Shown in pieces: positions 1 to 9,800 of a stretch of DNA of 64,000 nucleotides (positions are counted from its first letter, which is position 1; each line of letters starts with the position of its first letter). The DNA lies in assembly GCA_028532985.1 (NCBI GenBank), contig JANCIK010000001.1:2294001-2358000 (forward strand), written 5' to 3'. The position numbers were made by a program, and so were the translations under genes. Below the pieces are notes generated by a model. That model saw only the letters and a program-made list of their open reading frames with translations. It ran no database searches and was not told the origin of the DNA. The stretch is from Stropharia rugosoannulata. Taxonomy: Eukaryota; Basidiomycota; Agaricomycetes; Agaricales; Strophariaceae.

Positions 1-908
1 CAATTCACAAAACACTACAGCGAGTTTTCGTACGGTTGCACTGACTCCCGCTGAGCTCTCCAAATGACCCGGTGTCCAGAAGCTATCCAAAACTTCTATA
101 ATTCACAATACACTTCACAGTAAAACCCTAACAACAGCTAAACACAGCCCGCTGACGGTCTGGGACGGAGCCCAACACACAAATCTAGTGGGTAGACAAT
201 TGCTTGATTTCCGTAGTTACAATTACAAGTTTATATAGACAGGCCCTGTGTACTAATTTAGATGGAGAGTAAATACTAGCAACGCCGACCAAAGGTCCGC
301 CGAGCGCATGTGCCTCCGCTGGGCGTTTTGATGACTACTCCGCTGGCGCGACCTGGGCCCGTTGTATTGCCAGACTCCATCGAGAGACGTTGTTAAACTC
401 CGCTGGGCGGTTCCTTCTTGGTCATCGAGGCATGGCTACCGCTGCTAAGGTTTCCCCAGCGGAGTCCGTGCTGTGTGCATTATTCATTCCCCCGGGCATC
501 ACACGCTCCAGCGCGCGCGCCACGGTCACCTGACGAGTGGACTTAGGCAAATTTCGCCTTCGTGATGTGTTCCGCTGAGCCCCCTTTGAGACGCCGTCTA
601 CACACAGTCCTGCTCGTCGCCTTTGATATTTTCCGCTCAGCTGTACTCCTGTCTTCCGCTGAGAGGACAGTAACCGTTATGTGCTCCGCTGACAGCCGTT
701 ACGGTACTTCAACTGTGTACTTATGGCCTGTACAGTCCGCTGAACCCCACATAACTGCCCGCTGAGCACACGCGTGATGATTTGTGATGCACGCGCTGAG
801 CGCTGAGACGGCTGACCAGGCTAGTCACCGCTCCGCTGGACCCCTGCACTTCGACCCGAACCGCCCGCTGTGGCCACTTACAGCCTTGAAGTAGACGCAG
901 GCCTGTCA
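1..908 (-). repeat. Left LTR of element 1 (3' LTR for gag-pol), truncated by window edge
   Basis: Positions 1-908 repeat 14706-15620 in the same orientation, with two substitutions and five indels of 1-2 bases. The LTR ends in TGTCA at 904-908, directly before the polypurine tract. It is rich in CCGCTG motifs. Small ORFs inside it (for example 562-765) are duplicated exactly in the other LTR and are not taken as genes. Confidence 0.95.
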
Positions 909-947
909 TCTCCCCCTCACTAAAAATTTTGACTGTCCTCAGTCAAC
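909..947. promoter_or_regulatory. Polypurine tract on minus strand; promoter-like block for antisense gene 1
   Basis: Read on the minus strand, AGTGAGGGGGAGA lies directly against the LTR TG and is a typical polypurine tract for plus-strand priming. On the plus strand the same DNA reads CTCCCCCTCACTAAAA followed by CTGTCCTCAGTCA. Almost the same string recurs at 3824-3862 before gene 2 and at 51445-51483 and 54426-54460 in element 2. The block may therefore serve both strands. The 948-1308 interval is a pyrimidine-rich leader without a convincing gene. Confidence 0.7.
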
Positions 948-1308
948 TTCTGCACTTATTTTTAGCGTCCCTTGTTCTATTTTCAGATCTCCCAGCGCCT
1001 ATTTGGCTATTTTTAATCTTTCGCGCATCTCCGCTGGCCAGTTTCATTGTTATCTGGTTCTTTCTCTTATTAAGGATATTCTTTTCCTATTTTGTGTTTC
1101 TTTCCGCTACCTCTAAACCCCGCTCTCTATGTAGGTTGCCTGAAAGTTTATCTGACGCCGCCCCAACGTATTTTTATTTTCCAGAAGATTCCTCCATTGA
1201 ACCGGTATTTGGTTAAGAACCTGGGACCTTGCTCCCTTCTGGCCCTCATTCCTTTCCTTCCTCTCCTCGCAGACCACCTGCCTTCTTTATTTTCTCTACT
1301 GAACCGTC

Positions 1309-3330
1309 ATGGCTTTCCGCAACTTCGACTGCCGTCAACGCGACTACGAGCGCTCCGAGCGTCTCTTGGACGACCAGGATCGTTTTCGCCGTCTACGCCC
1401 CGCTCTCCTAGTCTATACGGAATTTGAAACCCTCGCTGGCCGCGACCGCCTTTCCTCTTCGGACACCACGCGCCTCGGCGAGCTCAAGAGTGCGATCACC
1501 TCCGCCGTCGAACGCCACCTGTCCCGCTATCCTTCCGATGGTCTCTATCACCCCGGCGTCCGCGAGCTCTGCATTCTGCTGTCCTACATCGCCGAAGTCC
1601 AGCTGGCGAGCGGAGACATCGAAGAGCTCCCCACTGAAGCAATGTGGCTCACTAGCGGACACGCTCCGCTGGAATCTTACATCGAGTATTTCAAGACAGC
1701 TTTCCCCACCGCCTGGGACGGCTCAGACACTGCCGCTCCCCGCCCTCTCATCGGTCGTCAAGAGACGCCCCGCGCTGAGCACGTCATTGACTTGTCCGGC
1801 GACGTCGACATGGCCTCAGACCGCAACGCCTCGCCCCCTCCCTCCGCTGTCCGTCCAGACAAGCGTAAACGCCTTCCTACCCCGCCCGTTGTTATCGTGC
1901 CCACCGCTGCGCCCCGTCCCAAGCCCACCAAGCGGCAGCGCCCCGCTGCTCTTGTGGCCACTGCTACCAATGCCGCCATTGCCGCTGCTGAGTCCGATTG
2001 GGACACTCCGGGTTTTGAGCTGGTCGTCCCTCCTTCTTCTGACGGTCCCCCGGCGGCTCTAGTGTCCAGCGGAATCCCCGAGATCACGAACCTCAAGCCT
2101 GATCTAAATAAGGTGGCCTACAAGTCGACTTATCCCATTCTCGACGTTCTCCCTCCTGTATTCTCCGCTAAAATGGCACTGGCCAGTACTCCGCTGCCAG
2201 ACGCTATTGGGCTCGAGCTCCTTCCTTCTGAGCGCCGCCTTCAAGGGGCAATCGTGGTAAGTTTTAATTTTACTTTTTTATTTGTTTTGTTCCCCTCAGC
2301 TGACGTCCCCTTGTCTTTCTTAGAAAGGAATGACTTGCAACCACTGCGCCCGCCCCTTCAATACTCGCATGAACGAGGGCTTACATCAATGCATTTGTCG
2401 AGGTTGGGCTCGTAATTGCTGCACTTGCAGCACCCAGTCAAAAGGGAAGTGTTTCTTTTGCATGGAACCCGCTGAGCTGGACAAGGCCATCGAGGACACT
2501 ACTCTCTGGCACCGCACTTCCTTGACTAGTACGCCCTCTTTTTCTCCCTTGTCTTTATTATATTTTTCTTACATCTATTTCCCAATGAACTTTTAGGTCT
2601 TTTGTCTGGCTTCTCGCGCCTCAGCGCATATTCCGATCAAGCGCGCGTGGCGGAGGAGCAGCGTAGGGCAGCGGAGCGACTTTACTTCGCTCAGCTGATC
2701 GAGCTGTCTCAACTCGCGCGGGCAATGGCATTGACCCTCCCCACTGGCTTGGTTATTGGACCTCGCTTCCGCGATTGCGAGACTTTCGACGCGCTCCGCA
2801 GTCTGGACTTGGATCGCCTCCGCGAAGCGTATGCCTCGCTCTGTGAGCCCGTCGTTATCGAGGACCCCGCTGTCGTTGCCCCGCTCGCTAAGTTTTATGA
2901 TCCCAAGCATCCCCGTTACGACCCCTCCACCTTTATCCCCTCCCCCCAGCCAGAGCAGGCCATCACCCTCGAGGAATTCTTAGCTACAGAGTCGCAAGTT
3001 TTTGAAGACGCAGCGGGCCGCCAAGCAAGCGACGCCGACGCCCTCATCTCCGCGGAGAAGAAGAAAAAGAAGAAATCCAGTAAGAAGGTCTCCCCCGACC
3101 TTCCTCCTGCCCCTCTTCCTGAGCCTAGTGCTCCTCTTCCCCCCGCCTCTTCTTCAAAGGGCAAGACTCCGGTCTCCACTGGCCCTACCCCTCCTCCTGT
3201 CGCATCTTCTTCGAAGGGCAAGACTCCTGTCTCCGCTCGCCCTACCCCTCAGCTGCGCCCCGTTTTCTTGACCCCTTCCCGGGTCCCTAGCGAGGCAGAC
3301 ACCGACGATGCTCGTGCGGAGGGCGCTTAG
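1309..3330 (+). CDS. Antisense gene 1: 628-aa basic protein with six-cysteine zinc-cluster-like motif
   Basis: Three exons, 1309-2256, 2324-2528 and 2597-3330, joined by GT..AG introns of 67 and 68 nt, give an uninterrupted 628-residue frame. Visible parts: an N-terminal helical region; a low-complexity middle with basic patches (DKRKRLP, KPTKRQRP); the cysteine pattern C-x2-C-x14-C-x8-C-x2-C-x7-C at about residues 321-359; a helical domain starting AERLYFAQLIELSQLARAM; and a Lys-rich, Ser/Pro-rich tail. The element 2 copy keeps the cysteine spacing within one residue, so the motif is selected. The spacing resembles, but is not identical to, fungal Zn2Cys6 clusters. A nuclear DNA-binding role is inference; I do not recognise the family. 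It lies opposite gag-pol, in the 3' part of the genomic RNA. Confidence 0.82.
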
Positions 3331-3408
3331 TTCGATTGCCCCTGGGAGTTCCTTTCTTCAGGCCTTCGGGTCTTTTTATTTTCTTTTCTTTTGTGGTCTG
3401 CCTCTTGT

Positions 3409-3435
3409 CTACATTATCTAGCATATGTAATGTAG
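3409..3435 (+). other. Conserved stem-loop after antisense gene 1
   Basis: CTACATTA and TAATGTAG form a perfect 8-bp stem around the loop TCTAGCATATG. The element 2 equivalent (54067-54093) has the identical loop but a different stem, CTATTCTA/TAGAATAG, with all three changed pairs compensated. It lies about 80 nt after the gene 1 stop, so it may be a 3'-UTR or 3'-end signal, or a structure in the genomic RNA read from the other strand. The rest of 3331-3823 is pyrimidine-rich with no gene seen. Confidence 0.75.
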
Positions 3436-3823
3436 TTTTAACTGTTTTAGAAATACTCAAAATATGCTTTTCTTGTCCTTCTTTTTGTGTGACCTCTAAG
3501 TTTTCTTTTTCCAGGTGGGGCCCCGCTCAGCTGAGACTAGTCATGCCCACCAGCTCCCTTGTGTAAGCGTCTTTCCTTGTTTTTCTTCCCTTTTTCTTTT
3601 TGAAAAGTCTCTTATCTTCCTTTCTTTCCCGCATCTCTCTCAGCTGAGCTTCTCTCTTCGTTGTAGCAACATGCCCCGCTGACCCCGCGCTTCGGCTATG
3701 CTGATTGCCCTGACTCTTTTCTCCTTGTGTCTGCTAAAGTCTTCCGTTCTCTGAACCTATGTTCAGGTCCGCTCAGCGGACTTCTTTCCCCATACGTGCT
3801 CCGTGGCCCTCTTTTAGCGGCCT

Positions 3824-3862
3824 TTCTCCCCCTCACTATAAAATCAGCTGTCCTCAGTTGAC
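3824..3862 (+). promoter_or_regulatory. Internal copy of polypurine-tract/promoter block, before antisense gene 2
   Basis: TTCTCCCCCTCACTATAAAA followed by CTGTCCTCAGTTGAC repeats the block at 909-947, but here it contains a true TATAAA (3837-3843), 53 nt before the gene 2 ATG. On the minus strand it reads as a second purine tract, like a central polypurine tract. Element 2 has the same block at 54426-54460. Confidence 0.65.
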
Positions 3863-3889
3863 AGACTCTTTATTCTTCTTCCTTTAGTC

Positions 3890-4362
3890 ATGCAACGCTA
3901 CCAGCGTACCAACGTCGCCCGCCAGTTCACCTGCATCCTCAAGCAGCTGGCTGTCCATGCTGAGCTCACCGAAGACTCCGCTGAGACCACGCTCCATTTG
4001 CCATTGCAGTCCGCGCAGGCGGTTGTCCGTGCTCTGGTAAGGCCTACTTCTATAGATTCTACTCCGCTGACTATTTTCCACAGGACCGAATTACCCTTCC
4101 GCTGAGATTCGTTGACTTTAATCGTCAATTTCTATCGTTCCTCATGACCATCGTGTTTTACGAGGCCCGCGCCCAGCGGAAGTTCAGCGATGATCATTTC
4201 GACCCTCGCTTACTCAGTAATGCCGCTTTACGCATTCTCGACCGATACAGTCATCTGGGCATGCCCTTCCATCTGCTGCCTTCTTCTGAGCGAATTGCAG
4301 CCGATGTTCAAGAAGTGGACCCTGATGCCGCGCTCATCGTAGACGACGTGTGCTCTGATTAG
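3890..4362 (+). CDS. Antisense gene 2: 141-aa conserved protein of unknown function
   Basis: Two exons, 3890-4036 and 4084-4362, with a 47-nt intron, give 141 residues. The second exon is the best conserved stretch: the segment from DRITLPL through DRYSHLGMPFH is nearly unchanged in element 2. There is no signal peptide, membrane segment or recognised motif; the C-terminus is acidic (DPDAALIVDDV). The gene has its own TATA box and starts 27 nt after a CTGTCCTCAGT initiator-like string. Exon lengths are matched in element 2, where a stop codon sits just after the ATG. Family not recognised. Confidence 0.8.
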
Positions 4363-4389
4363 GGTGGTCCGCTGCGCTGACCATCTTCG

Positions 4390-4400
4390 TATATAATATA
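4390..4400 (+). promoter_or_regulatory. TATA box of antisense gene 3
   Basis: TATATAATATA lies 42 nt before the gene 3 ATG. Element 2 has TATATATG at 54999-55006, 38 nt before its ATG, so position and type are conserved. Confidence 0.6.
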
Positions 4401-4431
4401 ACTCCCTCTGTCTGTATTCGTATACGCCAAC

Positions 4432-4976
4432 ATGCCCTCCTTGTCCGCTGAGAGTAATCTCTTATTACTTGCACATTCTGATCCTCGCATCCTTCGTCTC
4501 GATGCTTTGTCTAGACGTCCGCTGAGTGACATTCCTCCCCACGATGTAGCCCGAGTATGCCAAATCTATATAACTGCCCTTCACTATATTCTGGAATCCG
4601 CTGCAGAGGAACAGCTACCCATGAGTGTCTGCCTCCCGCTGCTTAACCGAGTTCAAGATCACGCTGTAAGCCCCTTCTCCACGGTCCATGCACTCCCACT
4701 GAGTAGTCCGCGCAGCGCGGCCTGGAGCTGACCGAGTCCACCTGTCATTCACCGCTTCTTTCTCATCTCTGCGCTCAGCTGTATTACACCGAACTTGTGC
4801 TTCGTCTGTGTGGTACCAACGACGCTGAGCACTACGGCGTTCTTAATCACACCGAACACTTTCAACGCCTCCATTATGCCGCCCAGCATTTCTACCAGGA
4901 GGACTTCTTCCCCGTCTGTCCCCTTTTCTCTTCCTTTTCCGCTGCGCTGAGACCAGGATTATGTCAGGATGTTTGA
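4432..4976 (+). CDS. Antisense gene 3: 146-aa conserved protein of unknown function
   Basis: Exons 4432-4665, 4716-4913 and 4968-4976. The first exon is exactly 234 nt in both elements and the last exon is a tiny Asp-Val-stop exon in both. The third donor is an unusual GTCTGT here and GTGGGT in element 2, so splicing of the last intron is less certain. The protein is predicted mostly helical, with conserved segments LELTEST, LYYTELVLRLCG and LHYAAQ..YQEDFFP. No known motif. It is probably expressed separately from gene 2, since a TATA box lies between them. Confidence 0.74.
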
Positions 4977-5427
4977 GGTATTGCGCCCCTTCCTTGGTTT
5001 ACTCCGTAGAGTACCCTTGTTACAGTAACCAGAGTAAATGGCTCTACATGTGGTGCCTCCATAGCTATTTGAAATGACAAGTATCTAGTTAGGCACTATG
5101 TATTGTCGGTGCCAGTACCTGATTCGGACATAATTTTTCCAAATGCGGTAATCACACGATCAGCCTCCGCTGAGCGCTTTCAGCTAGGTGCGCCTCTCCG
5201 CTGGATCTCATTTCGTCTATCAACTGCTCCCGCGCTGCACCCCGTTTTATGCGAGCCTGCATGTGGTGGTCTGTCTCTACCTCCAGCGTTCATACCATAA
5301 CTCCGCTGGGAGTCTGGTCCGCTGGGATGCCACATTCCTCGCCACTGGCCACCCTTCCTTAGGTCCTCTGCCTCCGCTGAGCCTATATATATGCCCTACT
5401 CTCCTACTTTGAATCACTCAGCCACTA
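4977..5427 (+). promoter_or_regulatory. Intergenic region with TATA box of antisense gene 4
   Basis: No gene seen. CCGCTG motifs are frequent in the second half (about 5165-5380). A TATATATAT box at 5384-5392 lies 44 nt before the gene 4 ATG. Element 2 has TATATAAG at 56018-56025, 68 nt before its ATG. Confidence 0.55.
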
Positions 5428-6742
5428 ATGTCCAACGCACCCGCTCCGCTGTACAACTTTAGTAATGTCAAGCACCAGCTGGCATTAATCCAAGATATCA
5501 GAGGCTTGGCTTCTGCCATGCCTTCCAACTATACCGGGAGCCTCGAGCTTCTGGCTATTGACTTAGTACGCACAGCACTCAGCTAGTCCGCTGGGTCTTT
5601 TACTCCGCTGACCACTCGAACTTTTTAGAACCGCTGGCGTGATCCCCACGGCGGCATTACTCGTATCATTAATAACAGCGAGGCTGTTGATATTCTCAAC
5701 GAGACGCGTGCCATCTACACCTCCTTGGAGGCGGATCACCACTTCCGCACTTTCTCTCCCGCTGCCAACGCTTTTATCACTCTGCATGAGCAAGTTTTAA
5801 AAGCGAAAGCCGCTGCTTCGCGCCAGCGCATGCATACTCCCACTGGACCAGTACGCTGTGTGCTTGCCGCCTCTCTTTATCTTTTTAACCGTCCGCTCAG
5901 CGCAACGTTCGCCTCCTCTCGCGCTCCGCTGCCGATCCTGAAACGGTCTCTGCCCCTGGAGGTACCTCCTCCCCTGATTCTGATGACGACAAGGTGTGAC
6001 TGACTTCCTTCACCCTTTTAGATATTACTAACATGCAGCTGTACCTCCTCCTTAAAAAGATGGCCCTCGATGACAAGATCGAGGCTGCCACTGAGGGCGG
6101 AGTACCTAGCCGCCAGAATACCCCAGAGCCTAGTCCTTCAAAGAAGCGCTCAGCGCCTCCTCCCGACACTCCTTGTCAGGTTCGTTCTATTGCGTTTTTC
6201 TTCCCTCGTTACTTTCTCACTTCTATGTCAGCGGGAGCGTACTGAGGCCAGCGGACATCGCACTCGTGTGCTTGGCCGCGGCATGACACTCCGCTCTTCT
6301 GACAACCGGTGCTCTCCGCGCGACACACCGTTCCACGACGCTTCCTCTAAGAAGGCCCGTCTCGGCGCTGACGGCGTTCCTACTTTCGCTGATTCTCCTT
6401 TCATTGTACAAGGTGCGCTCTTTGCCCTTATTTTTCTCTGTTGCGTCCGCTGAGCTCTTTCATCTTCTTTTAGGTACCAATCTTACTCTCTCGAACGACA
6501 AGGTCAATGCCTGTCTCGACGCCGCTACCAACCTCCTTAAGGAACCGCTGAACACCGGGAACCCATCCGAACTCGTCACTCGCCATCTCATTGGAGACTT
6601 GCAAGCTGAGATCATCTGTGACTTGCACAAGATTGACTTCATCCTGAAGCGCCGCGCTCTGCTCGTTAAAGAGTTAGAGACTTTACAGCGCAGCTTGGAT
6701 TTGACTGGGACCAGCCCCGCTGAGGAGCCCGCGCCACAGTGA
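5428..6742 (+). CDS. Antisense gene 4: 347-aa conserved helical protein of unknown function
   Basis: Six exons, 5428-5565, 5629-5850, 5901-5993, 6039-6179, 6232-6412 and 6474-6742, with phases that fit exactly. Exons 1 and 2 (138 and 222 nt) are identical in length to element 2. Conserved blocks are NVKHQLALIQDIRGLASA, LNETRAIYTSLEADHH.....SPAANAFI.LHEQVLKAKAAASRQR and NDKVNACLDAA.NLLKEPLNTGNPSELVTR. Exons 4 and 5 encode a Ser/Pro-rich and basic linker that element 2 lacks. No signal peptide, membrane span or known domain. The gene converges on pol, 120 bp away. Confidence 0.8.
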
Positions 6743-6816
6743 CGGCCTTCTTAATTACTCCGCTGAGCGCCTCAAAGTGGTCCTTAGCTAGTTTCTTTTG
6801 TACCTTTCTCCTTTAG

Positions 6817-6842
6817 TTTACCCAATATATTCTATTGTGGTC
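6817..6842. terminator. Shared convergent 3'-end signal between antisense gene 4 and pol
   Basis: ACCCAATATATTCTATTGTGG is an imperfect AT-rich palindrome between two convergent genes. It is conserved in element 2 as ACCCAATATATTATATTGTGG (57087-57107), although the flanks differ. It would fit a bidirectional polyadenylation signal (AATATA/AATAGA-like on either strand). Confidence 0.5.
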
Positions 6843-6862
6843 TCCTTTTCTACTTTGTGCCT

Positions 6863-9800
6863 CTAAGCATCGGGCTCCGCCCACCCATCCTCATCATCAT
6901 CTTCTTCGTCCGCTGGGACTTGGCCGCTGCCTGAAACCACTCCTGGTTCATCAAAGATATAGTCTTTAGGTATGGCCGGCTCGTAGTCTGGCGCTGACAT
7001 CATCTTGTTGAGATTCTCGCGCGTTTGATCAATGATATCGTCTAAGTCCGCTGGCAGCTTCAGCTGGCGCCTGGCGAAGTAGGGTATTAAGCGGAATGCT
7101 GCGACTTTGTCTTTCAGCACCGACCCATCCAGCTCAGCGACTAGATAAGCGCCTCCTTCCTTCCGCGCGATGACAATGTATGGTCCATTCCAGCGCGCCA
7201 ACATTTTGCGATTTAAGCTGGACTCAATGCCAGAGTTACGCATCAGTACGACATCGCCAGGTTTGAACGCATAGTCCCTAATCTTAGCGGAGTGTTTTCG
7301 CTCAAACTCTCTGATAGCATCCCGCTTTATCTTTGACACTCGCTGACGCATTTCCTCCACTGTGTCCCTATGCTTGGCCAGCGCGCGCGCACGATACCCT
7401 ACTAACTCCTCTGTGGTAAGTACGCGATCTGGTAACTTGACCAGCCACGTCGCCTCAGCGATGTCCAGCGGTAGTATCGGGTGCGCGCCAGTGACCATGA
7501 AGAAGGGTGAACACCCAAATCCGCGGCGCACTGTAACGCGGTCCGCCCACAGCACATGGTAGAAGAACTTGCTCCAGCGCTTATGTGCGCCCTCGGTACC
7601 ACCACACGCTTTCCACAACATTTGTCTGATGTCCCAATGGGGCCGCTCTATCTTTCCGTTCGCCTGAGAGTTGTACGCTGAGATTGTAATCCCTGTAATA
7701 CCATACTTCTTTTCCAAGTACTTGAGCGCTGCGCGGAACGGTCCACCGTTATCCGTGATTATCTCTCTAAGACATCCCCAGCGGCAGATAATATCCTCAA
7801 ACATCCACTGCGCTATCGCCCTTGCATTCTCTTTCTTCAGCGGACGACCTTCCACCCATGAGCTCAGCGCACACCGTCCGTGCACTATGTAGTTATACCC
7901 ATTTGAGGCAGGCGACATGTGCATAGTGTCCGCGTGTAGCTGCTGGAAGATGGAAGGCGTATGTGTCTCCGTCCGCGGAATCTGGATGATCGTCTTTTGC
8001 CTCAGCTGACACACATGGCATGTCTTGACATACCAGTAGACGTCCCGCTCCAGCTCTGGCCACCAGAAGCGCTCCATCAGCAGTTTGCGCGTGGCGTATG
8101 CGCCTCTGTGCCCCAGACTGTCATGTGCGGCGCGCAACATACGCGTCCACTGAGCGGGATCAACTACCAGCTTATGTGCCTCATCCACTGAGCGCCGATA
8201 CATCCGCCCATCCTTGTCTAAGAAGAAGTTTCGTGCGTTACGGATGAAATTCTGATACTCCCGCTCGCTCATATCCTTGGGTCTTGTACTGGGATTTTGC
8301 AGCCAATACCTTATCATTGGCAGCTTATCATCCATGTCCTTCCCCGCTGACGTTCGGTTCCGCTCATCGTACTCTTCGTCTTCCAACTCATCTATCTTTG
8401 ACTCTGGAATTACATGTGCCAGAACAAATTTCTCTAAGTACGCCCGCTGAGCGGGCGACACCTCCTCTGTCTGTAGGAAGTTACGCACTGTTCGCTGTTC
8501 TTCTCTCGTCTCTTTTCTCGCCCGCTCCAGCTCTAACTGGAAACAGTCCACCGAATGTGCCTCTGCTCTAGCTGGCTCAGCGGGACCATCAAACAACTCG
8601 TTGAGGAATCCAGCTTGTAGATATCCTCCGCGGTCGTCAATCTGGTCCTTGAACTCTTCTAAACTCAGCGGATCGGGATCCTCTTCATACACTTTCTCGT
8701 ACTCCAGCGGACCTACTTCTTGGTCATCATCCTCCGCTGAGTGCTCATACTCTTCATCTCCTGGTTGTCCTTCTCGTCGCGACAGGCCGTCCGCGCCAAA
8801 CGTTTTGCCTGCTACATGCTTCAGCTGAAAGTGGTACATAAGGATCTTGTCTATCCAGCGGTTAATGGTAGCGTTAGGTCCCATGCCCAGATTATCCAAC
8901 ATCCCTTTGAGATATTTGGCATCCGTCTCCACTACCAACTTCCGCGCTCCGATGAGCCAGTAATAGCACGCCTGCAGCGCTCGCAATAGCCCATATAGCT
9001 CTCTCTTTGGTTGTGAGAACCGCTGTTCCCTCTCAGTTAACAGAATTGACCCAAAGCGGGCGTACACACGCTTCTTCGCGTTCAGCGGATCTTGCTGGTA
9101 GATATAAAATCCTACAGCGCGCCAAGACGTATCTACTGCCAGCGTGATCGGTCCTGGCAGTGTATAGTCCAGCGGCTTGACACAGTGTGCGTTCCGCGCT
9201 CCATCCTTCAGTGCATCCATACTGGCTTGCTGCGCTGGCCCCCACTCGAAGGGTTCTTTCCCACGCAACAATCGCTGTATGTGCTCCGCTCGCTTAGCGT
9301 AGTCTGAGATGTAAATACGCAGGAGCCCCATCGTACCCATGAAGGCGCGCACATCGCTGACATTCTTACACGGTCCCCAGTTGAGGATAGCGTGCACTTT
9401 ATCTGGCGCTGGCTTTCGACCTTCGTAGGTACATAAGTGTCCCACCACTACAATCTCCGCTGCGCACAATATGGATTTCTTTCCGCTGAAAGTCCCTCCT
9501 GAGTACTTCATCCGCTGAACTATCCCATTCACATTCTGCATGTGTTCCCACACGAAACGCCTGATTCCGCTGTTCTCTGGAATCGTCTCGTACCCTCCAT
9601 CCTCTAATTCATACCGTGTCTTCGGTCCGCGGATAGGCACATCGTCAATGTACGGCTCCGTGACGTCTGGTATTTCATCGCGGAGAATATAAGTCACATC
9701 TTCATGAAAGATGGGTACAGAATTGGTCCAGCCCATTGGTAAGGTTACTAAGCGGAGCGCACCAAACGGTGTCTGGAATGTTGTCAAGTCGCGAGACGAC

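Noticed and set aside
562..765. ORF in the LTR repeated identically at 15274-15477
   Set aside because: Both copies are simply the two LTRs; no start context, no homologue in the element 2 LTR, and composition is driven by CCGCTG motifs.
2916..3221. Minus-strand ORF opposite gene 1 exon 3
   Set aside because: Shadow of the Lys- and Pro-rich coding exon; not conserved in element 2.
1309..6742. Envelope-like gene between pol and LTR
   Set aside because: An env would lie on the gag-pol strand and have a signal peptide and membrane span; these genes are on the opposite strand, spliced and soluble-looking.
6863..7100. Chromodomain at the integrase C-terminus
   Set aside because: The tail after the GPY-like motif is acidic and low-complexity; no chromodomain pattern seen in either element.
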